Assembly (NCBI GenBank): GCA_005883085.1
Contig: VBAY01000072.1
Coordinates: 1-10,233 of the forward strand
Direction of reading: 5' to 3'
Origin: Candidatus Bathyarchaeota archaeon
GTDB lineage: Archaea; Thermoproteota; Bathyarchaeia; 40CM-2-53-6
Length of the DNA: 10,233 nucleotides
Of this stretch, positions 1 through 6,178 are shown piece by piece; position 1 is the stretch's first letter; every line of letters starts with the position of its first letter. A program made the position numbers and the translations under genes. A model generated the notes under the pieces. That model was given only the letters and a program-made list of their open reading frames with translations. It made no database searches and was not told where the DNA came from.

Positions 1-323
1 GAAGAATTGCTACAATCTCCTGCGAGTCCAGAGACCAAAGCGAGATAGTTGGGCTCGCTCGGGTGGTCTACCGCGCTGTATCCTTGAGAGAGAGACCATG
101 CGTTAGCTAGCCCTGTGAGATACGGAGCAGAACTGCTTCCGTATATCTCGTTTAGACTGTGATTCTCTAGGATCAGAACAACAATATGGTCAAACATGCT
201 TGGAGAAGCTGCTGATGCATTGGCGTTGGAGGCCGCAAACGCGGTTGCCGGTATGGCAAATGCGATTGATGCCAGCAGCAATATGGCCAGAAGCGGTCGT
301 CGGCCATTGCCGATTGCGGTCAG
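1..323 (-). CDS. Secreted phosphoesterase (acid phosphatase / phospholipase C superfamily), N-terminal part
   Basis: Partial gene running off the left edge; 107 codons are visible. Residues 44-55 (FDHIVVLILENH) and 86-99 (DHPSEPNYLALVSG) match the N-terminal metal-site and HPS-x-PNY motifs of the PF04185 phosphoesterase family, which hydrolyses phosphomonoesters or phospholipids outside the cell. The N-terminus is a signal peptide: two arginines (8-9), a hydrophobic core (11-24) and an A-x-A site near 28-30, followed by an Ala/Ser/Asn-rich linker. An in-frame TAG lies immediately before codon 1, and no ATG, GTG or TTG occurs before the hydrophobic core, so the start is taken as CTG at 323, with GGGAG ten bases upstream. 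The first in-frame ATG (residue 43) would delete the signal peptide. Family is confident; the exact start and the enzyme's substrate are not. Confidence 0.85.
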   Translation of the reverse strand, partial: MTAIGNGRRPLLAILLLASIAFAIPATAFAASNANASAASPSMFDHIVVLILENHSLNEIYGSSSAPYLTGLANAWSLSQGYSAVDHPSEPNYLALVSGLAGDCSNS

Positions 324-332
324 CTAGAATTG

Positions 333-354
333 TCTCCCAGCCTCAGGTGGGAGA
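333..354 (-). promoter_or_regulatory. Stem-loop in the leader of the phosphoesterase gene
   Basis: Perfect 7-base inverted repeat (tctccca / tgggaga) with an 8-base loop, ending 10 bases before the inferred CTG start on the minus strand. It includes the GGGAG that would act as ribosome binding site, so the hairpin could mask it. A 21-codon open frame on the minus strand (ATG at 408, stop at 343-345) ends inside this hairpin. Role is inferred from position only. Confidence 0.35.
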
Positions 355-408
355 GCATACTAGTTGCTCTCGCCTTGCTGGGTTGGCGCTCGCAACCGTG
401 AAGCGCAT
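343..408 (-). other. Possible short upstream ORF (21 aa) in the phosphoesterase leader
   Basis: An ATG at 408 opens 21 codons (MRFTVASANPARREQLVCSPT) and ends in TGA within the stem-loop at 333-354. The bases before its ATG (acaatctagctgatg) resemble those around the phosphoesterase start (acaattctagctgacc). No recognisable product. It could be a leader peptide or chance. Confidence 0.15.
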
Positions 409-436
409 CAGCTAGATTGTTTCTAACGTGACTCCT

Positions 437-450
437 CAACCTGATGACCA
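437..450 (+). repeat. 14-base direct repeat, copy 1
   Basis: The string caacctgatgacca occurs here and again at 641-654. In both places the internal ATG opens a very short frame (20 and 19 codons). The sequence contains TGATGA overlapping CTGA, which resemble C/D-box sRNA boxes, but the spacing of a C/D guide RNA is not evident. Confidence 0.5.
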
Positions 451-640
451 AAACAGACAAGGTCGTCCACGCAATAAGAACGTTTCGAAACCTTGACGAC
501 GTGTAACGGTTACTCGCGTGGCATGTCGATAAAACGCGGAGGGCAAGATATACTGGAACTGAATGGTTGAAAAGTCACTCTAGGTGACGGCTTGTTATTA
601 GGCGTGGTCCAACGTTCGGATCCTGTGGGATCCCGGGTTC

Positions 641-654
641 CAACCTGATGACCA
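641..654 (+). repeat. 14-base direct repeat, copy 2
   Basis: Exact second copy of the string at 437-450, 204 bases downstream. It lies at the 3' side of a small stem formed by gtggtc (604-609) and gaccac (650-655), and directly before the hairpin at 656-677. Confidence 0.5.
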
Positions 655-655
655 C

Positions 656-677
656 CCAAGAGCTATCGTGCTCTTGG
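656..677. other. Perfect hairpin, 8-bp stem
   Basis: ccaagagc and gctcttgg pair perfectly around the 6-base loop tatcgt. It directly follows a second potential stem (604-609 with 650-655), so two helices could stack. No T-run follows, so a terminator role is not supported. Confidence 0.5.
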
Positions 678-686
678 TTCGGGCTG

Positions 687-805
687 TTCCTGGGACCCGC
701 CCACTAATCTTCCCTGTCTTTCATCCAAACGACGACCGGACCGTGAAACTAATCATTGACCTGGTCGCAGCAAAGATCCCAGAAGGACTACGCGGGTTCC
801 AGGAG
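687..805. other. Long-range 14-bp stem enclosing about 90 bases
   Basis: Bases 687-700 (ttcctgggacccgc) pair with 792-805 (gcgggttccaggag), giving 14 consecutive pairs including two G-U wobbles in RNA form. Such a stem is unusual in a gene-free stretch and could form the base of a structured RNA. I could not match it to SRP RNA, RNase P RNA or tRNA. Confidence 0.35.
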
Positions 806-977
806 ATGGAAATCTTTTCTTGTTAGTATAATGTATGGCAACCAAGGCTTAGCCTGTTCCTAACCCCGATCTGCCCTGATTGGTTCAAGAGCCAACCGTA
901 CCTTGGACTCTAACGTGGAAACTGAGTGGCCGGGACCCACGGCAGAGGCCCGGTGAGGCCCGATGTGTGGAGAGGCA

Positions 978-2354
978 TTAGACAATACTTGCGTATTGGT
1001 GGATTATGGCGGTGATGTATCGTATTCCTGCTATGAAATCGTCCGTTGTCGTATACTCGTTTGGCGCGTGGGCGTGGCTGTAAGCTGAGGGTGGCCCGCT
1101 TCCTGTCCAGATACTGTCCAGGCCTAGTCGTTTTGTGAATAGGTAATCGGGGCCCGATGCCGGGTTTCTCGGCAGAACCACTGCGCTACGTCCGTAGGCT
1201 ATCTTTGCAGCCCTATCGGCAGCCTGGGCGATTGGTGCCGATGGCTTTGTTCTGGAGGGTTCTAGAAATCCTAGTGCTTTGACTTGGATGTCGTCGAATC
1301 CGTGCTGATGCAAGTGATTCTTTAGAGCAGCGAGCAATTTTTTCGGGTTCTGGTTGTATACGAGGCGGAAGTCGATCTTCAGCATCGCGTTTCCAGGAAG
1401 GACGGTTTTGGATCCTTGTCCGATGTATCCTGTTTTGAAGCCGCAGATTGTGCAGGTTGGTTCCATCAGGTATTTTTTCAATGCCTCTCTGTTTGTTTTT
1501 GCGGTGAGGAATTTTTTCAGGCCCCATTCTTTGAGATAGTTTTCTCCGCGGAATGGAATCTTGCTGACAAGCCTTGATTGTGCGGGCGTGAATGGTTCGA
1601 CGTCGTCGAACCATCCTTTGATCAGAATCTTTCCGTCTGGGTTTTTCATCGTGTTCATTGCCCAGACTAGTCGCCAAGCTGGGTTTTCGACGAGTGGGGC
1701 GTAGGATGAGTGAAGATCCTCTCTAGCCTTCTTGCATCTTAGTTCGACATAGAGTAGTCCTTTGACACCTAGGCTGATCTTTGGCCGGCCTGTCTCGTCG
1801 AAATCTCCATCGTAACAGACGGCGCTGTCAGCTTTCAGTCGCTCTTTGTTCTCGTCGATAAATCCTGGAAGGTGCGGGCTGCCGATCTCTTCTTCTCCTT
1901 CGAAGAGAAATTTCAGGTTAAGAGGCACATCACCGGTCGCTTTCAGAAAGCTTTCGGCGGCTTTGATGCAGCTGGTGACGTTGTTTTTGCTGTCGGCCGC
2001 GCCTCTTGAGACTATCTTCTTTCCCTGCAGCTTCGCGTCGAAGGGTCCGGAGTCCCATTCTTCCAGTGGCTCGACTGGTTGGACGTCGTAGTGGCCGTAG
2101 ATTAGCAGGGTTTTGTTGGAGGATTTTGATTTTACTTCTCCGCAGACGATTGGGTTGCCGTTTTTTTCTGGGAGAATCTGGGTCTTTATTCCGGCTGCGT
2201 CCATGTTTTTCTTGACGATTCGGGCACAGTCTGCGATGCCTTTTCCTTGGGCGGATACGCTTGGTTGTCGGAGGAGTGTGCGGAAGTCCCGGAGGAATGA
2301 TTCCTTGTTTTTTTGGATGTATTCGAAGGCCTGTTTCAGGCTCTGCTCTTTCAC
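978..2354 (-). CDS. M20 family metallopeptidase (dipeptidase / ArgE-DapE-CNDP type)
   Basis: A 458-residue zinc-dependent amidohydrolase, normal length for M20 dipeptidases. Visible motifs: GHYDVQP (metal ligand H88), RGAADSK (bridging D121), EGEEEIGS (residues 152-159, catalytic E155 and metal ligand E156), D182/D184 after the Glu motif, and C-terminal SHAHAPNEY (H429). The middle part (about 200-350) is the lid/dimerisation domain. It probably cleaves small peptides or N-acyl amino acids in the cytoplasm; no signal peptide is seen. Start is GTG at 2354; an in-frame TAA lies six codons upstream. There is little leader, and a TATA-like element about 27 bases upstream suggests leaderless transcription. 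The protein is noticeably lysine-rich compared with the arginine-rich operon proteins next door. The exact substrate cannot be read from sequence. Confidence 0.95.
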   Translation of the reverse strand: MKEQSLKQAFEYIQKNKESFLRDFRTLLRQPSVSAQGKGIADCARIVKKNMDAAGIKTQILPEKNGNPIVCGEVKSKSSNKTLLIYGHYDVQPVEPLEEWDSGPFDAKLQGKKIVSRGAADSKNNVTSCIKAAESFLKATGDVPLNLKFLFEGEEEIGSPHLPGFIDENKERLKADSAVCYDGDFDETGRPKISLGVKGLLYVELRCKKAREDLHSSYAPLVENPAWRLVWAMNTMKNPDGKILIKGWFDDVEPFTPAQSRLVSKIPFRGENYLKEWGLKKFLTAKTNREALKKYLMEPTCTICGFKTGYIGQGSKTVLPGNAMLKIDFRLVYNQNPKKLLAALKNHLHQHGFDDIQVKALGFLEPSRTKPSAPIAQAADRAAKIAYGRSAVVLPRNPASGPDYLFTKRLGLDSIWTGSGPPSAYSHAHAPNEYTTTDDFIAGIRYITAIIHQYASIV

Positions 2355-2356
2355 AA

Positions 2357-2470
2357 GCCTATGGCGGGATTAACGTACTAATAGCATCTTCCAGAATCCC
2401 AGCCTCAACCAGGCCTCCGGCTTTGCGGTGTGTTCTCGCATGGGGTTACCCTCCGCGCCCCTCCACAGGC
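2357..2470 (-). ncRNA. Candidate structured RNA with 5S rRNA-like features
   Basis: On the minus strand this 114-base segment begins GCCUGUGG and ends CCAUAGGC, which pair over 8 bp (one G-U). Inside are a 6-bp stem GGGAUU/AAUCCC (2400-2395 with 2371-2366) one base from the terminal helix, a GCCU/AGGC hairpin, and a helix of GGC plus GCGG pairing with CCGC, a bulged AAA, and GCC. The bases ACCCCAUGCGAGAACA followed by AAAGCC resemble the loop C/loop B signature of 5S rRNA. Against this: the strongly conserved CCGAAC is interrupted, the length is a little short, loop E is not convincing and no strong TATA box precedes it. It could be a divergent or decayed 5S gene, another RNA, or coincidence. 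Confidence 0.27.
2378..2386 (-). promoter_or_regulatory. Possible TATA element of the M20 peptidase gene
   Basis: Minus-strand sequence gctattag lies about 27 bases upstream of the GTG start at 2354, the spacing expected for a leaderless archaeal transcript. It is a weak match to the archaeal TATA box and lies inside the candidate structured RNA, so the two readings compete. Confidence 0.3.
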
Positions 2471-2508
2471 ATAGAGTCTTCAAGAATGGTTCTCGGATTC
2501 GCCCGTTA

Positions 2509-2692
2509 TCAGCCCTGATATCGGGTCTGTGACGCCCCCTTCAACTCTCCCGAAATTCGTTCGGAATTGTCGTGATCTCCGCCAGGCCATCCTGGCCTGG
2601 ATTTGTGCCCTGATCAGCCTGTTTCGCCGATAATCCATGCTGGACAGAAAATGCTCCTGGGAAAATAGGGAGTCTTAGCGACTGACCCTCGC
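2509..2692 (+). repeat. 184-bp inverted repeat, left copy
   Basis: This sequence is the exact reverse complement of 7738-7921, with no mismatch or gap over 184 bases when compared base by base. It contains internal palindromes (ccaggcc-atcct-ggcctgg at 2582-2600 and ccgaa-attcg-ttcgg near 2550-2564), so an RNA or single-stranded form would fold. No clear terminal inverted repeats or target-site duplications are seen. It carries no recognisable gene, but a short Arg-rich frame (ATG at 2638, minus, to 2480) runs through it. Confidence 0.95.
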
Positions 2693-2818
2693 ACTGCATA
2701 AGTGGACGGTTCGGACCGGCCATCCAGAGTAAACTGACTTTCGTGGTGTGAGCGTCGAGTGGGCCTCAGACGATCAAAAGCACACGATCCAACCTGTGGT
2801 AACAGCTTGGCCCAGGCT

Positions 2819-3427
2819 CTAGGAAAGCGATGCCTGGCGCGTTTCTGGTTCACGCTCTTGCGTTATGAGAAAGAGAAGAGCCCCGACCACAAGCAAGACA
2901 AGGACTGCCGAGAAGGCTAACTGGTTGATCGACACATTGATGAGGCCTCCGAACACAAGGAGGACAAGTGAAAGACCTAGTGCCCCGACCACAAGTCGTG
3001 CCTGCCTAGTCAGCTGACCTGTGATCCATATACCGAGTCTATTCTTGACAGCTTGTGACCCCTCATCCGTTTTTCCTGCCAGTTCCCTCGCCTCACTATC
3101 GAAAGCCGAGACTACTCTTGTTGCTTCTATGAAGAATATCACCGCCACGAATTGAAGCAATAGAACAGCAGTATCAGGAGTTGATGCCTTTGCAAGATCA
3201 ACTCCTACCTTCCCCCCGATCAGTGATGCCAGCAGTGACACAGAGGCCAGAATCGTAAACACCTTCCTGTTCGCCAATGTACCTGATAATCCCACAGCGA
3301 TGATGGCCAGCATAATGGGAGTCCCCAGTCCCAGGAACACCCGTGACGGAACCGAGAGAACGATCCACGGTGCTAAGATCAAATAGTGCAATCTCACAAC
3401 CAGAATAGGAACCCTGACAGCTGACAC
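2819..3427 (-). CDS. Polytopic membrane protein of the MoxR operon
   Basis: Last gene of the five-gene operon, 202 residues, about six hydrophobic segments (roughly 14-32, 34-50, 55-72, 86-106, 146-164, 168-188) separated by a charged cytoplasmic-type loop at 107-142, and a charged C-terminal tail. I do not recognise a named family. The start chosen is GTG at 3427, which overlaps by one base the TAG of the upstream DUF58 gene (TAGTG), a typical translationally coupled junction. Longer upstream readings would lie inside the DUF58 gene and give a low-complexity, polar N-terminus. By position it probably works with the DUF58 and DUF4129 membrane proteins in an envelope-associated complex; that is inference. 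Confidence 0.75.
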   Translation of the reverse strand: MSAVRVPILVVRLHYLILAPWIVLSVPSRVFLGLGTPIMLAIIAVGLSGTLANRKVFTILASVSLLASLIGGKVGVDLAKASTPDTAVLLLQFVAVIFFIEATRVVSAFDSEARELAGKTDEGSQAVKNRLGIWITGQLTRQARLVVGALGLSLVLLVFGGLINVSINQLAFSAVLVLLVVGALLFLITQEREPETRQASLS

Positions 3428-4698
3428 TAGACGCGAATCATGATCCGTGGGCGTTTCACCTCGCGAAGAACTGTTGAGAGAGGAATGTCTGCGGGCCAAT
3501 GGGCGACCGTGCATATCTTTTCCAGCGCAAGCAAGGTATTGGATCGTTCGAGCATCAGAATTCGATATGCGATCTCTTCCTGCTCAGACTCGAACCTGGT
3601 CGGCTCCTTCGGCGAAGGGGCGAGAACCAGTATGCTATAACCGGCGGCTGCAAGATCCCGCACACCGCTAACGATCGTAGAGTCTAGTAAAGGAGAGATG
3701 ATCAGTACCTGCGCCCTCGCCGGCAGCATCAGCCGCGCCAGCAACGTCATCACATAACTCGTCGAGAGCATCGCTCTCCCAGGCTTCGCAGCTGCGAGAA
3801 GATAGAGAATATTTCGTTCATGCCTCTTACCGAAAGCCGGCGAGACAACGCCGCGTTCTTCTCCTTGTAATATCATCCCGACCCTGTTTCCCTGCCTCAA
3901 CAGGAGACTTGCCACGGAAGCGGCCGCTCTTACTCCACGCTCGAACAATTCAGCCTCCGCAATCTCGTAGAAGCTGACGTCTGTATCGAGAACGACCATT
4001 ACATCGGTAACCCTTTCAGCCTCCATCTCGTTCAGCATCAACCGTCTATGCTTGGCGGAGACCTTCCAGTTGATCCGCTTCGGATCGTCTCCTGCGACGT
4101 ATCCGCGCACACTGTAGAACTCTGTCCCGGGACCTAGAGTCCTGGCAGGAATCGTCCCAGGCCAGGGACCAAGATGTCGAGGACGCAGCTCGGCTCCTCT
4201 GATCCGTTCCGGCCTCGGTATGATCGAGAGAATCTCAGCTTCCGACCTCTTCTCGACCAGATAGAGCCCCAACGGATCCTGCGCCCTCGCAACTAGCGGC
4301 CCGATCCTATAGCGTCCACGGATAGGGCTGTCGAAACCTAGCGAGAACTCGACCGTCTCTGCTGCTCCCACTTGAGTCAGCACTCGACTCGCTCCACTCT
4401 CAAGCGTGACCACGCCAGGGAGATTCTCGGTGACCTCGACGTTTCCAAGCGAGTGGCCGGTCCTGTTCGAGACAGTGATCTTCACCGCGATGTCTTCATC
4501 CCCAAAGCTATCATTCGGAACAATCTGATGGTCTACGACCAGTTCCAATTTTTCAGGGAGACCCCAGAAGTTTGCGAAGAAAAAGAGAGAGGCAAGCGGG
4601 AGAACCATTGAAGCCAGCTGCCAGTCCTGGAGAAACAGACCTAGCACCAGCACGACAGACGCTAGCGCAAAATAGAGGCTCGCTTTTCTGGTAAACAA
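3427..4698 (-). CDS. DUF58 family protein (membrane-anchored, vWA-like)
   Basis: A 423-residue protein with two N-terminal membrane helices (about 7-23 and 28-45), a beta-rich region (about 50-150) and the diagnostic DUF58 motif at 198-216 (RGYVAGDDPKRINWKVSAK). The C-terminal half resembles a von Willebrand factor A fold, with a MIDAS-like D-x-D-x-S at 238-242 (DTDVS). DUF58 proteins are encoded with MoxR ATPases and are thought to be their partners, but their biochemical role is poorly known. The start is TTG at 4698, supported by a GTGATC ribosome binding site nine bases upstream that overlaps the MoxR stop codon. The gap to MoxR is 11 bases, and the gene overlaps the next by one base, so it is translated in a coupled operon. 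Confidence 0.93.
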   Translation of the reverse strand: MFTRKASLYFALASVVLVLGLFLQDWQLASMVLPLASLFFFANFWGLPEKLELVVDHQIVPNDSFGDEDIAVKITVSNRTGHSLGNVEVTENLPGVVTLESGASRVLTQVGAAETVEFSLGFDSPIRGRYRIGPLVARAQDPLGLYLVEKRSEAEILSIIPRPERIRGAELRPRHLGPWPGTIPARTLGPGTEFYSVRGYVAGDDPKRINWKVSAKHRRLMLNEMEAERVTDVMVVLDTDVSFYEIAEAELFERGVRAAASVASLLLRQGNRVGMILQGEERGVVSPAFGKRHERNILYLLAAAKPGRAMLSTSYVMTLLARLMLPARAQVLIISPLLDSTIVSGVRDLAAAGYSILVLAPSPKEPTRFESEQEEIAYRILMLERSNTLLALEKICTVAHWPADIPLSTVLREVKRPRIMIRV

Positions 4699-4707
4699 GC
4701 GCTAGCA

Positions 4708-4713
4708 GATCAC
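4708..4713 (-). promoter_or_regulatory. Ribosome binding site of the DUF58 gene
   Basis: Minus-strand GTGATC, complementary to the archaeal 16S 3' end, with a 9-base spacer to TTG at 4698. It decides the unusual TTG start. It shares its TGA with the stop of the MoxR gene. Confidence 0.7.
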
Positions 4714-5663
4714 TTGGACTTGGGTACTGGAACAACCTTCAAGATCTCGTCTATGACCTGTCGTGGGTCAACCCCTTTGACCCAGGACTCTGCTTTCATG
4801 ATCATCCGGTGAACGAGCGCGGGACCGGCCACCTCTTTTACGTCATCTGGTATGACGAAGTCTCGACCGTTGAAAACCGCTCTCGCCCTCGCAAGCTTGA
4901 ATATCGCAAGGGCCCCACGAGGACTAGCACCTATCTCGATCTGCCGCTTAGCTCTTGTCGCCTGGACGATATCAGTCACGTATCCGAGAACATCATCGTC
5001 CACGTGGATCTCCTCAACTGTCCGTTGGAGCGCAAGAATCGTTTCCGCACTCGCGGCGGGCTCAAGCTGTACATCCTCTCGGCCCCGCTGCATTCGTCTT
5101 CTCAAAATCTCCACCTCCTCCACCCTGTTCGGATATCCCAGCTGGAGCCGGACCAAGAACCGGTCGAGCTGCGCCTCGGGAAGCGGGTAGACTCCCTCGT
5201 ACTCGATGGGATTCTGCGTCGCGATTACAATGAACGGGTCAGTAAGAACGTGGGTCTTCCCGTCCAGCGTGGTCTGGCGTTCCTGCATCGCCTCCAAAAG
5301 AGCAGCCTGCGTCTTAGGCGGAGCTCTGTTTATCTCATCCGCCAACAACAAGTTGGTGAAAACTGGGCCCCGCCTGAGGTCGAACTCACCAGTCTTGACA
5401 TTATACACGTACGTCCCGGTAATATCGGATGGCAAGAGGTCGGGAGTGAACTGGATTCGAGAGAAGTCACAGCCCATGCTCATGGCGAAGCTTCGAGCAA
5501 GCAAAGTCTTCGCCAGACCGGGGTAGTCCTCAAAGAGAATGTGGGAATTGGCGAGGATCGCAAGCATTACCTTCTCTAGGACGGGTTCCTTTCCCACGAT
5601 GACTTTTCTGACCTGGTTTACAACTTCGCGACATTTCTCCGCCGCTTCCTCTACTTTCATCAC
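4710..5663 (-). CDS. MoxR family AAA+ ATPase
   Basis: A 317-residue MoxR ATPase, complete. Seen are Walker A (DYPGLAKTLLA, residues 46-56, K52/T53), Walker B (LLLADEIN, D109/E110), the MoxR-typical PPKTQAALLEAMQER (115-129), sensor 1 (ATQNPIEYEG, N151), the LPEAQLDRF box with R168, and sensor 2 (GASPRGAL, R249). MoxR proteins are cytoplasmic chaperone-like ATPases that act on vWA/DUF58 partners, often for assembly or metal insertion into complexes. Start is GTG at 5663 or ATG at 5660. The upstream gene's TGA overlaps both (GTGATG), so translation is coupled. The gene order DUF4129, small membrane protein, MoxR, DUF58 is the known locus type. Confidence 0.96.
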   Translation of the reverse strand: MMKVEEAAEKCREVVNQVRKVIVGKEPVLEKVMLAILANSHILFEDYPGLAKTLLARSFAMSMGCDFSRIQFTPDLLPSDITGTYVYNVKTGEFDLRRGPVFTNLLLADEINRAPPKTQAALLEAMQERQTTLDGKTHVLTDPFIVIATQNPIEYEGVYPLPEAQLDRFLVRLQLGYPNRVEEVEILRRRMQRGREDVQLEPAASAETILALQRTVEEIHVDDDVLGYVTDIVQATRAKRQIEIGASPRGALAIFKLARARAVFNGRDFVIPDDVKEVAGPALVHRMIMKAESWVKGVDPRQVIDEILKVVPVPKSK

Positions 5664-6175
5664 TTCCAGCTCTCTATTCTATCGATAGTTTCTCGTAGCA
5701 TTTGCAGGCGCGCCTCGGACTTGCGAGCTGGAGGATAATATAGTAGCCGATAGAGCGCGAAGTCTCCGAGTAATAGTGGACCTTGTCTTTCATCCGCAAG
5801 TGTCCTTCTTACCGATTCTCTTTCCATGCCTGTTTCAAGACTCACCTTCTCTATCAACAGGTCGCGGAGGCGATTGCGCAGAACCGTGTCGAAATAGCCA
5901 GGACTAGATCTGCCTGCGACCTCTACTTGCCTAGTGAGAGACTGCATGTCCATGGCACGCATCCTCCTAGGAGTCTCCCGGGCCTTCAACTCGAATGGAG
6001 CCGTGGATCTGTCTGAAAGGTTGAGGGTGAGAATCAGAGCCAACACAACTAGGGGAAGCGCAAGCAGGGGAAGAGTGGGAGCTAGCGTCTCAGGTATGAG
6101 ACTTCGGAGCACAATTAGCAGGAGAAGGTAGAAGCCTGAGGCAATCGCTAGAAGCGTTAGAGTACTGCGTTTCAA
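5660..6175 (-). CDS. Small two-helix membrane protein of the MoxR operon
   Basis: A 171-residue protein with two adjacent N-terminal membrane helices (about 7-27 and 34-55), then a basic and charged soluble part of about 115 residues that should face the cytoplasm. Small proteins of this architecture often sit between DUF4129 and MoxR in archaeal loci, but I cannot name a family. The start is TTG at 6175, three bases after the stop of the DUF4129 gene. The end overlaps the MoxR start by four bases. It may link the MoxR ATPase to the membrane, which is inference from topology and operon position. Confidence 0.75.
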   Translation of the reverse strand: MKRSTLTLLAIASGFYLLLLIVLRSLIPETLAPTLPLLALPLVVLALILTLNLSDRSTAPFELKARETPRRMRAMDMQSLTRQVEVAGRSSPGYFDTVLRNRLRDLLIEKVSLETGMERESVRRTLADERQGPLLLGDFALYRLLYYPPARKSEARLQMLRETIDRIESWK

Positions 6176-6178
6176 TTC

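Larger units (their letters stand above)
602..826 (+). pseudogene. Open frame of unknown status, possible gene remnant
   Basis: The frame is open from just after a TAG (599-601) to a TAG at 824-826, 74 codons, with no ATG near its beginning; internal GTG codons lie at 668 and 743. The translated C-terminal part (from GTG 743: VKLIIDLVAAKIPEGLRG, then FQEMEIFSC) has a protein-like composition, but I recognise no family. It could be the tail of a decayed gene or simply a chance open frame, and it overlaps strong predicted RNA stems. Confidence 0.15.
324..977. other. Gene-poor intergenic region with repeated and foldable segments
   Basis: About 650 bases with no recognisable protein gene on either strand. 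It holds a 14-base direct repeat (437-450 and 641-654), a hairpin at 656-677, a 14-pair long-range stem (687-700 with 792-805), a short palindrome (574-588, gtcac/gtgac) and an open frame at 602-826. No tRNA could be folded: TTC-containing loops near 635 and 881 lack matching acceptor and anticodon arms. It could hold an unrecognised non-coding RNA or decayed gene remnants. Confidence 0.5.

Noticed and set aside
604..655. tRNA-like segment with gggttccaacc and paired gtggtc/gaccac
   Set aside because: Too short for a tRNA, the T-loop has C instead of a purine after TTC, and there is no cloverleaf.
842..906. tRNA-like segment: ccaagg/ccttgg ends and a TTCAAGA loop
   Set aside because: The T-arm stem does not pair in register, four extra bases separate it from the supposed acceptor strand, and no D or anticodon arm can be formed.
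4809..5579. 256-codon plus-strand open frame
   Set aside because: It is antisense to the MoxR ATPase; all conserved ATPase motifs are on the minus strand.
4710..5663. Ala instead of Gly in the MoxR Walker A (PGLAKT)
   Set aside because: PGLAKT is common in MoxR proteins, so this is not an anomaly.
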